NCBI RefSeq assembly: GCF_023343835.1
Contig: NC_064435.1
Coordinates: forward strand, 82,036,134-82,100,133
DNA length: 64,000 bases
Reading direction: 5' to 3'
DNA from: Lagopus muta
Lineage: Eukaryota; Chordata; Aves; Galliformes; Phasianidae
Part shown: in pieces, positions 25,147 to 36,741 of the stretch
How positions within the stretch are numbered: position 1 is the first letter of the stretch
Layout: the number at the start of each line of letters is the position of its first letter
The notes under the pieces: model-generated
Told to the model about the DNA's origin: nothing
Database searches by the model: none
What the model saw: only the letters and a program-made list of their open reading frames with translations
Translations under genes and position numbers: made by a program

Positions 25147-25174
25147 TTTTTTTTTTTTTTGGGGGGGGGGGGGG
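25147..25174. repeat. T14-G14 homopolymer junction
   Basis: Fourteen T followed by fourteen G on plus, about 65 bp upstream (in gene sense) of the NRN1 exon 2 acceptor. In the RNA it is C14 then A14. Confidence 0.95.
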
Positions 25175-25990
25175 AGGGGAAGGGGGATGGGAGTTGAGGA
25201 AAGGGGAAGTGAAGAGAGGAGGGGATGCGGGGGCCGCGCTCGCTCCTTTGTTGGCAGCGCAGTTCTGGACGGGCGAGGGGCAGAGCTGCTGGGGGTGGTG
25301 TGGTGCGAGGGGCCGGGGGTGCGGGGGGGGGGGGGAGAGGTTGCAAGAAGTGGAATGAAATAGCAAAAATGAACTGAAATGATACATAATAAAACCAAAC
25401 GATACGTAATGCAACAAGATGCAATTAAAAATAATAATAATAAAACAACCCAAACCGAAACAATGAAACAACACCAAGTGTGAGCCGCGACGCACGAGAA
25501 GAGCCGTCCCCAATGGTCGCTAGCACAAATGGAAGCAAAGAAGCACCAACACAGCAGCAACAACCGCCGGCGAAGAGATGGGTGATGGGATGCTGGGTCC
25601 CCATAAAGGAATGAGTGTGCCCGCACGGAGAGACGAGGGGGTGGGCAGCTGGGAGGGCACCGCGCCTCGGTGGGGGCCGCGTGTCCCTGCTTGCGATATT
25701 ACGGAGGCATGGCAGTGTCCCAGACCCCGAGCAGGTAAAAAAAAAAAAGCCGAGAGGACAGCGCGATGCCCGTCAACTCGCGCCCATCCCACCGCCGTGC
25801 CTCAGGGAGAGAGGAGAAATGGCACCCAAGAGGCTGCGCTGGGGATGAGGGCTCGGAGACCTCCGGTGTCGGGGGGCCAGGCGAGGGATGAGCAGGCTGT
25901 GAGCCTGCCTCCGGCCCAGGGACGGCCTGCACATAGCATACAGCTCCCCAGAGCCGCCCCCAAATCCACCACCGCAATAATTACGATAAC

Positions 25991-25992
<2 letters not shown>

Positions 25993-26037
<45 letters not shown>
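25993..26037. repeat. (TA)n microsatellite
   Basis: About 22 perfect TA dinucleotides in NRN1 intron 1. Confidence 0.97.
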
Positions 26038-26042
<5 letters not shown>

Positions 26043-27845
26043 AATGCTTGAACAACGGATGCGTTCTCTCGACGATCCTTACGGGTCCCTCCCAAGGCGG
26101 GATATTCAATGATTCTCCCGTAAGAGGTCGCCCCGCAGTGCCCCCCGCCGTTCCCCGTCGACCCCCCCCCCGTAGCGCAGCGGTCGTTGCCTCCTCCCGG
26201 GGCTTCTCCGACCCGGGCACCCTCTGCCAGGCTCCCCTTCTATGCCCTCCCTCCGCTCACCTTCCCCAGCTCCAGGATTTCGGGCCGCTGCGCAAACCCA
26301 CAAAGACAGAAAGGATTTTATTTCGCGAATGAAATCCTCTCTCGGTTCAATCAAATGAGGGCAAATGAGATAAAATCCACCTCCAAACGAAAAACGCGAG
26401 GGAAACGAAAGATAGCGTCCAAATACCGCCTTCCCCTTTGCTTACTCTGCACTACAGAAAATGGCCTTCGCGAGAGCTCAGCACCGTCACAATGGTGCTA
26501 GCAGAGGGCTTTGCAGCGCATCTTCCAGAGGTCAACATTTCAGCGCAGTGTTTTGTTTTGATTCGATTTTTCCTTCTATCGATGAGGAAATGCTCAACGC
26601 AATTTCTCGTTCTCTCCCTCTCTTTTCTCTCCTGCTTTATTTTATATATTTATATATTTAGTATTATTATTGTTATTATTATTTCTGCCGGTACCCACAG
26701 AATGCCGCAGACGCTGTGTAACCGAAATAGCACTCGGAGCATTTCCCATTGGAGCAGAATTCCTTTGCAGGAAAATGTTTCCAAGGGTCCTTAGCAGCGC
26801 CCGGCCGGGCGGTAAGGGACGGTGACACCGCATCCGTCCTCCCACTGCAGCCCTGCTTTGCACCGCTCTCGGGATATACATATTCAACACATTCGCCATG
26901 TATATCCCTTAAAATTTGCCCGTGCAGGACCAGCCCCTAGTTGCTGCCACTCGACAAGCACTTCCAGCAAAGAAATGCTGAATTAAGCGAACCCGATAGC
27001 GAACCAACACAAAAGCGGCAGCGACAGAAAGCGAAATACTAAAGAACGAGCTCACAAAACCACACACAGGAGCGGAGGGAAACCGGTCCTATTTTAAGTC
27101 GCTAGACATATATAGAATTTCTCTTTTTTCCTCCTGTTTTTAGACCCACTCGTATTTTAGAGCGGCTCTCCGAACACAACACTCAGCGTTGGGGCGGCGG
27201 GATCCCGCGATATTGTTCAAGCCCCGCATTCAAGTCGGTTTTGTTTTTTTTTTTTTTTGTTTGATCTTTTGATTTGATCTTATTAGATTTGATCTTATTT
27301 GATCTTATTGTATATTCACTTCACTCTTCCGTATCACTTCGCTATTCCATTCCACTCATCCTATCGAGGCAGCCGCTGGCTTCTCTTTGCTCCGAGGCTG
27401 CCCCGTGAACGGGGACGCCTGCGAGTCCCTCAGCGGGAGCCCTGCGGCTGTCCGCCTCCTTTTCTAACCAAAATGACACAAAAAAAAACCACCCCCTAAA
27501 AACCCACAATCAAAAAATAATATCACCAAACTTTCATCCTGATTTCCCGCAAGCCGTTTGGTGCCCCTTTCTATTTCCCCGTCCCCCTGGAGAGGGGGGA
27601 ATTTCTCAGCACTTGGAGTCCCCAAATTGTCGACTGCGGAGTGTGTGTGTGGGGGGAGAAACGGGGGGGATCCAAAAAGAGAACGCGGTCGTTCGTGGGG
27701 ACAGGAGGAGAAAGGGAAAAAAATAATAATACAGCGAACGTGGAACGAACATGCAGAGATTTAGGAAAACGACCGAGCAAAGTAATTCCTTCCTGTGGAC
27801 CCATGGCGCATAGGATTGAGGAATCGCAAAAACGCCGTCCGAAGG

Positions 27846-28084
27846 GATGGGAATGAGATGAGGATAGGGAACGGGAACGGGAACGGGATGGAATGGGATA
27901 GGAATGGGGATGGAATGGAAATGGGATGAGACGGGATGGGAACGGGATGGAGACGGGAACGGGGATGGGAAATGGGAATGGGAAATGGGAATGGGAATGG
28001 GATGGGATGGGATGGGATGGGATGGGATGGGATGGGATGGGATGGGATGGGATGGGATGGGATGGGATGGGGATGGGATGGGGC
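27846..28084. repeat. (GGGAT)n and degenerate GGGAAC/GGAAT pentamers
   Basis: Degenerate G-rich pentamers from about 27846 become perfect GGGAT units at 27999-28071 (about 14-15 copies), ending about 100 bp from the exon 1 donor of NRN1. The G-rich strand is the template strand of the gene. Confidence 0.95.
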
Positions 28085-28175
28085 AGGGTCCGCTCTGCAG
28101 CTCGACGCAGGGCAGCCTCCGCCGCACATATCGCCCGGGGCTCGGGGCACAGCGGGAATTTGGCGGTCCACTTAC

Positions 28176-28230
28176 CTATCTGTACAGCGAGGATCAGAGA
28201 AATGTATCTGCCGTTCAACTTAAGTCCCAT
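28176..28230 (-). CDS. NRN1: NRN1 coding exon 1 (start codon and signal peptide)
   Basis: The ATG is at 28230-28228 and the exon encodes MGLKLNGRYISLILAVQI plus the first base of codon 19. It ends at 28176 with a strong donor (AG then GTAAGT, reading minus), giving a phase 1 intron. The 18 residues agree with the mammalian neuritin N-terminus as I know it, including the KLNGRY basic/polar start and the ISLILAV hydrophobic core of the secretory signal peptide. The start is chosen by this homology and no frame problem occurs here. Upstream, the 5' UTR is moderately AT-rich and leads to a CpG-rich promoter. Downstream, a (GGGAT)n array begins about 100 bp into intron 1. Confidence 0.95.
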
Positions 28231-28600
28231 CCTACATTTAGTAAAACCATTTGCGACTGCAGATCTTTAAATAGTTACTTTGGAGAACGTGGGGGAAAGC
28301 TGAAAAATAGGCATTGCCAACAAGTTCCGAGCAGCGGAGGACTTTGCACACAAGGGGGGAGACGGAGGTGAGGGAGAGAAAGAGGGAGAAACAGGGAGCG
28401 GGCGAGGAGGAATAGCTGGGAATGGTTCGCTCCATTAGGAGGGGGCGGAGGAAGTACAGCCTCACGCCCACGGCCGGCCCTGACGTGGGGGGATGACACT
28501 GAAGGATTTTTTTTTTATTTTATTTTTTTCCCTCCTCCTTTTTAATATATATATGTTGGTTTGTTTTTTTTTTTTTCTTCGTGTGCCCCTCGCAAGAGAA
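28231..28600 (-). promoter_or_regulatory. NRN1: NRN1 5' UTR and core promoter (TATA-like motifs)
   Basis: Reading minus, TATAAA lies at 28612-28607 inside a CArG-like CC-TATAAAT-GG element (28614-28604). That would place a start near 28580 and give a 5' UTR of about 350 nt. A second AT-rich TATA-like stretch at about 28545-28556 would place it near 28520. The interval between holds A-rich runs (T runs on plus at 28507-28532 and 28563-28576). A half CRE (TGACGT, 28481-28486) and a GC box (GGGGCGG at about 28442-28448) lie inside. Which TATA is used cannot be told from sequence. Confidence 0.55.
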
Positions 28601-29330
28601 ACGCCATTTATAGGCATCGCGGGCTGCGCGCACCCGGCTCCCCGCGTCCCTCCGCCCGTTCATCGCCGAGGAAGCTCCGCGTCGCCAGGACCCCCCCCCC
28701 CGCTCCGTGCTTCCCTCGGCCCCCCGGGGGTCCCGTGGGGCGGCGACGAAGGAGGGGGGAGCAGGCGGGGACCGTCCCCACGGGGCGGGAGGAACGGGGG
28801 GGGGAAGGGGGGGGCGAGAGGAGGGGGGGACACGCACAGAGGGACGCGCAGACACAGGGACGCGCAGGCGGAGGAGCCGCCCCCCGGGGTGGGGATAGCA
28901 CGGTAGAACACCCCCACCCACACACAGGCAACCGCCCCCGGGCCGCCCCGTCGGGGCTGGACGGCCCGGCCCCCGCGCTGCGGAAAGAGGGGGAAAGGAG
29001 GAGGAAAAGGAGGGGTGCGGGGTCCCCTCCCGCCTCCCTCCCCTCCCTTCCCCCACCATGACGTCATCCCCAAGGCTGGGGGGAACGGAGGGGAGGGGGC
29101 TGGTGGTGGCCGGTCTCTCCCGGCTCTGCTGCTCCAGCCCCGCTGTGGGTCCGTAGAGGATGAGGTGGAAAACCCGCAGCGGCCACCCGCTCTCTTTTCT
29201 GGGGGGAGCTCCTGCCCCGCTCCGCGATGGCGCTGGCACTGGGGGACTGAAGTCGGAGGCTCCACCTCTAGACCTCGAGGTGCCCCTCACCACCCGTCGG
29301 GGGCAGAAAGGGGTGGCCTTGGGGGTGAGG
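28600..29330. other. NRN1 promoter CpG island
   Basis: This stretch is very GC-rich with many CG dinucleotides, long C and G runs (for example 28690-28701 and 28797-28815) and no transposon. It sits immediately upstream of the NRN1 core promoter, as expected for a CpG-island neuronal gene. Long open frames crossing it on both strands are products of its composition and show no protein family. Confidence 0.75.
29059..29066. promoter_or_regulatory. Palindromic cAMP response element upstream of NRN1
   Basis: The sequence TGACGTCA is a perfect full-site CRE, about 450-480 bp upstream of the inferred NRN1 start and inside the promoter CpG island. NRN1/CPG15 is an activity-induced gene for which CREB-dependent control has been reported, so the site fits its neighbour. 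Binding itself is inferred. Confidence 0.6.
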
Positions 29331-29339
29331 TAAGCAGGG

Positions 29340-30023
29340 TGAGATAACCAACCCGAACCCATTCTGCACCCATAACTCTTTCGTCACTAAGCTACCGCTC
29401 TCCAGTTCTGCCCCGACCTTCCCCAGCCTCCTGCACAACTTCAGGAGCTGAAGCAGCCGCTTGGAGGGAACATCTCCCTGTCCCTGCTCCCGTGAGAGGT
29501 GGGCAGTCTGGCTGAGAGCTGCCCTTGATCCTAGCTCTTTGCTTTGTGGTAGTGGGTGCTTGTATAATGCGGCAGAGGCTGAAGTGGGTATCAAGAGATG
29601 GAGCCTTTTCCCTGGAGAGATTGGTCTGATAACCTCAAAGATCTTCTATTTCTCTCAGTGCTTTATCAGCATCAAAGAGCAGGGTGAGAATGCTGTGCAG
29701 GTTGAGGGGCACCAAACAGGTGCTGAACCTCCCAGCTTCTGGTTGCTTGGTCTTTTGTGGCTGTGTTTGCTGTTGGGAGGACAAGGACAATACAAGGAGT
29801 GGGGGCTATAGCAGGAGGAAATTCTTGCTTCACTCCTTTGCCCTGCTGATAACGGTGTTGTTCATTTCCATATTCATATCTGCTACGTCTTTTTCTGCTC
29901 CTTTTTCTGAGGACAGAAATGCTATATTTTCAAGTTGCAGGTTGAACTGACTCCAAGGAGCTTGCATAGAACACAGCTTGGACATTACACGACCTACGTA
30001 GTGAACTTCTTAGGGCAGTTTAC
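29340..30023. other. NRN1 upstream flank, nothing recognised
   Basis: Unique sequence between the promoter CpG island and the first CR1 upstream of NRN1. No exon or clear motif was recognised. Confidence 0.6.
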
Positions 30024-30490
30024 AATCACAGAATTATAGAATCATAAGGTTGGAAAATAACCTCTAAGATCCAACCACTAAGTTCAGCCACCAACTCATC
30101 ACCACCATGCCCGCTAGCCATGTCCCTCACAGTTCTTGAACACCTCCAGTGACACTAAATCCACCAGCTCCCTGGACAACAAGTTGTTCCAGTGTCTCAC
30201 TACTTCTTTCTGAGAAGACGTGTTTCCTAATAGGCAACCTGAACCTTCCCTGGCACAACTTAAGGCCATTACTTCTCATATTATTGCCAGTTACCTGGGA
30301 GAAGAGGCTGACCCCCACCCCACCACAACTTCCTTTCAGGGAGTTGTGGAGAGTGATAAAGACTATCTTCCCTGAGCCACCTCCAGACTAAGCAATTCCA
30401 GTTCCCTCAGCCATTCCCCATAAAATTTGTGCCCTAGTCCCTTCACCAGCCTCATTGCCCTTCTCTGGACACAATGCTCAACCAGGAAGA
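30024..30490 (-). mobile_element. CR1 LINE 3' fragment, about 460 bp
   Basis: On plus it begins with the inverted tail AATCACAGAATTATAGAATC, runs through GGTTGGAAAATAACCTCTAAG and CTTCTGAGAAGAC-like body sequence, and ends near CCCTTCTCTGGACACAATGC. Confidence 0.93.
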
Positions 30491-33400
30491 GATTAATGTG
30501 GCTCTCGTGACCTTTGCTGTATCCATCACTGCCAACAGGACTTGAGCCCCTGGCAATCTAGACAATGTGCCTATCTGTGTGGGCTTGCTCTGGTTTCCTC
30601 ATGCCAGCTCCACTCTGCTAGAACCACCTGCCTCATGGGAACCCTGTGTGCCATGGATGTGCTTCTCATGTGGTTTGCCATGGCTGAGCCTACATAGAGG
30701 CAGCTGGCTCGATGTCGCAGAGGATGAGCAAAGAGATCTGCTTTCCCATGTGAAGCCAGCTGCATTGCTGCGTTTCTCTTCCCTTCAACCCCTTTTCTAT
30801 GCAAAACGTCCCTTCAAACAGAGCTCGTGCCGTGGGTTCTTTAGTGTGTGGTTGCAGGCTAGTAATAGAGATAAAAGCTGAATCTCTGATGCCGTCAGTC
30901 TGCACACTGCTTTATGCTGAGCACCAACTCAGGCTGGGGGAGGGCTCAGTGCTCACAGTGGTTTGAAAGTCCCTCCTCTGGGTGTGCCATATCCTGCAGC
31001 AGCATCGCCTCTGCTGGGAGGTGATGCTTTCCTTTGCTCTCCCCCCAGATCAACCCAGTGAGAGCTGGTCTCGGTGGAGGAGATGATCTCTGTGTAATTT
31101 CTCAGCTTTCAGATGGACAGAAGGACAGTGCTGCGGTCCTTACCATTCCTCATCTGATGAGTTTCCTAGAGAAAAGTGTCCAGCCAGAAAATGCAATCAA
31201 ATCCCAAACCTAGCTGATAGATGGATAGCTGTACACAGCGTGATCCTCCAAGACTTTCTGTAAGAAGGAAAATAATGAGAACACACTGAAAATGTGACAG
31301 GTGGGATTAAAGGAATACCTTCTGGCAATGGCCAGCCTTCTGGAGCTCTTCTGGGAGGATCTTTTTGTTAGGGACCTGGTTTGTTACTGTCTGGATTGGT
31401 CTGGCATTCACTAAACGGGATGGACACATGTTATGCAACTGAGACCAGAGTTTGCCCCACATCTGCTTAGAAATTAGCATTAAAATAGTGTTCACAGTTC
31501 ACCACAGAAGTGTGGTTTGATGTCTGCAACAATATATTTCTGAAAGTATAAACTGTGGCTGTGGTCCAAAATACAAAACTGGGGAATAAAAAAAGCATAG
31601 AGTTGAGTGGGTGTGAAAGGAGTGCAATTGCTGGGTACCAAATCTTTAAAAATGCTACTAAAGGTATTTGTAAACTATCTGCAACAGAAAGGGGTGATTT
31701 GATGTAAGCTTAAAAAGTGTTTGAAACAAGGCTCTCTTCCATCTCAGCTCTTGGGATGTTCAGAGAGGAGAACAAGGCTGCAGCCTCTGCTGGGCCTTCA
31801 GAAGAGCTCAGCCTCCGTGTTTACTTTGCAGTACATTTCCCTTCTGAAAAACAGTGTTAAAAAACACGAGATGTCACTTGACCATGATCAGTTTGTGGTC
31901 AGCCAATCTGGTAAGGAAAGCACTATCTGCTCCAGAAATAGCAGTGACTGCATGTAAGAGTGCTCGTCAGAGAGATGTTTTTAGGAGGGCACCCAAAATT
32001 CTGCATCTTGCAGGCACGACCCCTGTGTGCTGGGCTGTGGCACGGCACTGCTGTGAGCCTGGCAGGCTGTGGAGGGCTGCGTGAGCCTGCATGCTCCATC
32101 CAGATGGAGTGCACACCCACTACAATTATGTTGGGGACACGTGATTTGCTTGAGGTGCCTGTGGATGTTTCAAAGAGTAGGATGGCTCTGGTAAAGCAGT
32201 CTTAAAAGGAAGGAGCATCAATCCGTCGCATCTTTGCAGCTAACATTTTCCTTCAAGAAGCAAAAATCTTCCTGACAAAGCCAGACAGTGCACTTCTTAT
32301 CATAGGCTGGAGGGAAGTAGGCCTGGAAAATGGCTGCAAACAGGGTGATATCCTTAGATTTCCTGGCATCCAAGCTTAGGGCTGCGGTGAAATCCAGACT
32401 GCAAAAGGAACTGGCAGGTTTATGTGAGCTGTATTTATCATGCCAGAGCTGCTGATTGCTCTCTGACATCTGGATACAAGACACCAGGGAATAACCTTGA
32501 TGCACTCCCATGGCATTAAGATAATTTCTGTTTGGTTGCATATGTTGGTATCCCAGCTCTGGGTCTTGGTTCATAGCCAAGCTCTGAGCCTGGAATGGCA
32601 ACGCCTATACCAGAACCCACATGCTGCTTACCCAGGGCCTTTATCCTTAGTGTGCATCAGTAGCTAGCCCCAAAGGATGCTAGCATATGGAGGTCAGCAC
32701 TGCAGTTTCCATAGGCTGCAGTAAGATGGGATGCTCCTCAGTGGGGTGATGTTCTGATCCACATGTTTCTTGCATTGATTTATGGAGTATCTACTGCCAC
32801 AGGAGCTATTAACCTTCAGTTACAGGAGGACTTCAATAAATGAAAGATCACTCTGTGTTTTCTTCATAACAGTCAATATGATTCGTTCTAGAAAAATATG
32901 AAAAACAACCATAAATACATATTTAGAGAACAAGTCAGATCAGATTTCCAGCTGATGTGGGAAGCTACTTCTACATTTCCAGTGCCTCCTCTTCAGTCTC
33001 TTATCATCAAAACTGAAGTTATGGGAAACCAGGGGGGGACTGATGAGGTAGGGGGAAAATGGTGTATTAATTAATTATGGGTTGATGAAAACATTGGCAG
33101 GACAGATGTCTGCTAGTCACACACATGGCAAGAACTCCAAGTGAGATCTCACTTTCCTAGGAACGATGAAATCTGGGAGGAAGGAAGTATACAAAGGTGA
33201 AAAGGACTCTGAGACAAGGAGAAGCAGGATAAGTCTGTAGTTGCATCCAATCTGATCTGCAGAGATGCAGCTCATTTGAAACTTCCTCATTGCCCTCCTT
33301 CTCCACTCTTATCTTTGGGAACATACTTATGACACTGGAAACTAAGGAAGGTTGGAGCTGTTGCGTGAATCTCAGTGGGAAGTTTCTTCTAGGAACTAAA

Positions 33401-36400
33401 TTCTGGGGTGAGTACAAGACTACTGAAAATTGTCCTTCTTCAGAGCCTGCTTTTGGGCCACCTTTGTCTTGCATGTGCCACAGCTGGCCCCATTAACCCA
33501 AATACCATTGTCACATGTTGGATGCAATGCAGGTAACTGCAGCTGGAAGGGTCAAGAGCAGTTCTACCACTGCTGTTCTTGGATACAGGAACAGCTCGAC
33601 AGCATGACCCAGCACTGCAATAAAGAGACTGGAAATTGATATGGACAGCTGTGGACTGAGGTCTTTCATACATCACTTACCCATTTCCATTAGCTAACAT
33701 GCATCTAGCATTAAAACCACGTGTGTGAGCACCAAGGTCTTTGCCTCGTAACATTAAGGAGCCAGACCTTTCTCACGTTGTTCTTTGCCTGTGGCACCCC
33801 CTTTGGCTTTGTAACGAGCTGTTTGCTTCGCGGTGCCCCCATAATTAGAGGCTGAGCCCCCAAGAAGAGCCTGCAACAAGCTGGGGAGCGGGAGGCAGCC
33901 ATGAGGCAGGCTGCTGCAGTTTGTCCGTCCTGTCACTAGAGTGAGACATGCTCACAAGCATCCTGGCCACCTCCCTCAGAGGTGCTGAGCAGGCTGGGTG
34001 CTGTGCGGAGGGAGCATCCTGCACCCCGATGCTGCTCAGCATCCACAGCAGGCACAGCGTGGGTGTCAGAAAAACCTGTGTGTTGCTCCAAGCTACTGCA
34101 AACTCATTTTATCTATCCAGTTATTTGTTTCCCTCAATTGCTGTAGCATAGCTAAGCTGTAGGGGATGGCCCTAAAAATCTGTTACCATGAACTCTGGGT
34201 AGCTGTGGCTGCTGAGCTCCAATTCCTGGGCACACGAGTGTCTGATCTGTAGTTTGGTGGAGTCTGTCAGCATCTTTCTGCTGACTTCCAAAAGACTTTG
34301 AGCCAGGCTAGCACACTGCTTAGCCCAAGACAGACCAGGCAGCGAAATATGTATTGCAGATATTTCTCAGTGAGGCAGCAAGGAGAGCAAACTTTCCACT
34401 GAAGGGTAAAAAGACAGCAGTAGTGTGACATCTAAACAAAATGACTCACTGAGGAAGCTGCCCTCTCTCCCCCTCTGACACGACCACCTGAAGACCCATG
34501 ATTTATGACAGAGTATTTTGGAGGGTCCCATAAGGACATTTTTTCCCCTTTTCTTTCTTTTTCCCAGAGCAAAGTGTGATACCCTGCCAGCGAGTGGCTT
34601 GTGTGGGTCCAGACGGAGAAAGCAAGCTGCTAAAAGGTAGTGATTGCAGCACTGATCTCTTGCAGGCTCTGCAGTGTGAGGAGGTGGTTCTGAATCACAA
34701 TGAACTTAATTGAACAAGAAATGGCATTGATTTTTCCTTTACAGACCTCCCTATTGCTCACAGAAGCATTGCACTGAACCCTCTGCCCATGCCAAGCAGC
34801 AGAACTGCACAGCACAGTAAATGGGCATTTTTATTTTTGTCCTATAATTAGCATGTACTTATTTCAAAATAGGGTAAAAAAAAAAAAAGAGAAGCTCTCC
34901 AGGCTTTGAATTGCCATTAGGGAAAAGCATTGCTGTGCAGTATGAGTTTCAGGAGCACAAGGAATCAGGTTATGTGAGAAATCGTACCTTGGCCAGGAAA
35001 TAACATTGCTCTTGAGTTTATCCGATTGTAGAGAGAACCAGGATGGCACAGTTGCCAAGCTGCTGAAGGGCTCCTAAAAGGTCATTTTATATTTTATTTA
35101 TTTATTTATTTAAACTTAGACAGATAAAGTTGCATAAGCTGCCTCTGGCTTGCAGGCAAACAAGGCAGAAAAGCATTCCATGCTTCCATTACTGAATTGA
35201 TGCTACTTTTTTGCTTTGTTAGGCAGACATGTTAACACGTAATTACATGTTTGAATAGATAGTGATTTCCTATACAACCTGCTAAACATAGCAGTGAACA
35301 TATTCAGGTATATCAGGTATTTATTCTCTCTCAGAAGCGTGTATGTGTTAGTGTCTCTTTCCCCACCACCCCTGAAATGTTGGGAAATTAGATTATGATG
35401 CTATCTGGGAAACGCTCTCGCAGATTAGTGTTAGCAGCCTCGGTGCCCAAATCCCAGCTCCAGTGTCACAAGTGGCTTTCCTGCAATGGAGTTTATTCTG
35501 CTTTTCAGGGGAATGCTTCCACTGAGCTTGCCTGGCTAAGCAGTGGAGGGAAGGGCTAAGGGAAGTTTAGAGGTGTGGCAGTAGCTAGAGCAGCCATATA
35601 TTGCAGTAGGATCAGCTTCTATCTTTCACACGCATCTATCTCCAACAGCAGGTGCTGGGTACCAGATCAATTTGATCTCATGTTAGAAACAGGAGTGGAG
35701 CAATCCCCGGTGCTGTGGAAAAAGCCTCCTCTCACCGGCAGCTTCCAGGGACTCCAAGGGGAATGAATGCATCTGCATCACCACACTGCGTTTCTGATTA
35801 CCAAAACAGCATTTTGGGGCTGTGATCAGCTGGGCTCTGCTGCCACCAGCCCTGGTGCTGGGGCTGGTCTTAAGACCTGGCTGTCTACAGAGTTAGAACA
35901 AGACGTTTCTCTCACCTGCCTCCTGCAGCTTGACATTTTCATTGCTTCCCAAGGAGCAATTAAATGGGTAGTGAGCATGTATCAGGTTTCATGGTAGTCC
36001 TGCTACCGACTTCAATAAGGGCAGGATCAGACTCTTCTGTAACCCGTATAATTGATGAAAGCACTGAATGTTATACGAGAGCTAAAGCAGCGTGCTGTGT
36101 TGCAATGTGATACATATAATGAAGTTACCAGAGCTCAAGCACTCTGTGTAATGGGGAAAATGCATCGCTGTTTCTGAAAGCTGAGGCTGAGCTGGCTGGC
36201 CAGAGAAATGAAACTCATGGGGAATGGCAATATTTTGGGTCGGCATGGCTGTGAACCGCTTGGACAAGCTTTGACACATCTTCCCCGCTAAATGTCCCCA
36301 TTTTGTAAACTCACCTGTTAGTCTGGGAGGAAAGGCCATGACCATCTTCTCTAAGCCTGCACCAGCACAGCAAGGAGCTCATCTTGAGATGCGAAAGGAA

Positions 36401-36554
36401 CATGAAATACACCTGCTGGCCCAATGAAGGGAAGCATCTAGCCAGCTGGATGGATTGAAGAACTCAGCCAAGACCAGAAGCACCAAGACAATATTCACAT
36501 ATTACTGGCTCTTCTTTGTGAAACAGAAGTAGAGCAACTTGCCACAGCTTATAG
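30491..36554. other. Gene-free interval
   Basis: No exon, RNA gene or transposon is recognised in this 6 kb. It contains only short A or T runs and a (TTTA)n at about 35092-35112. Confidence 0.65.
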
Positions 36555-36741
36555 CTGTAACAGGTTGCCCAGAGAAGTTGTGTATACCCCATGTATAGGG
36601 GCATTGAAAGCTGAATTGGATGGATCTCTGGGCAGCCTAATCTAATGGGTGGCAGCCCAGCTCACAGCAGGGGTCAGAAGTGGATGGGCTGCAAGATCCC
36701 TTCCAGCCCAAAGCATACTATGATTCTCTGATATGATTCTA
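36555..36741 (+). mobile_element. CR1 LINE 3' fragment
   Basis: Contains ACAGGTTGCCCAGAGAAGTT, GGGCAGCCTAATCTAATGGG and GATCCCTTCCAGCCCAAAGC, ending in a degenerate ATGATTCT tail. Confidence 0.92.

Larger units (their letters stand above)
25083..28175 (-). other. NRN1: NRN1 intron 1
   Basis: The intron runs from donor GTAAGT at 28175 to acceptor GCAG at 25083. Apart from simple repeats listed separately ((GGGAT)n, (TA)n, a G11 run near 25325-25336, a T14-G14 junction at 25147-25174, a T run at 27243-27258), it is largely unique, CpG-containing sequence with no transposon. No internal exon was recognised. Confidence 0.85.
20840..28580 (-). other. NRN1: NRN1 (neuritin 1 / CPG15) transcription unit
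   Basis: This is a three-coding-exon gene on the minus strand, recognised because its translated exons match vertebrate neuritin: signal peptide MGLKLNGRYISLILAVQI, then [43 protein letters not shown] and a hydrophobic C-terminus. Neuritin is known as a small (142 residues in mammals) GPI-anchored protein of neuronal surfaces, induced by activity and neurotrophins, that promotes neurite growth and synapse maturation. The exon order, phase 1 then phase 2 introns, and GT-AG sites are all consistent. Introns are about 3.1 kb and 2.75 kb. The ends given are inferred: the 5' end from a TATA-like motif at 28607-28612, and the 3' end from AATAAA at 20862-20867. The coding sequence as written is broken by homopolymer indels in exons 2 and 3. 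Gene identity is near certain; functional status is open. Confidence 0.93.

Noticed and set aside
25750-25775. Possible RE1/NRSF silencer (GAGGACAGCGC)
   Set aside because: Only a right-half match is present. The left half does not occur at a permitted spacing.
28520-29362. Long open frames in the NRN1 promoter CpG island
   Set aside because: Stop codons are rare in very GC-rich DNA. The predicted peptides are Pro/Arg/Gly-rich with no known domain, and NRN1 begins downstream.
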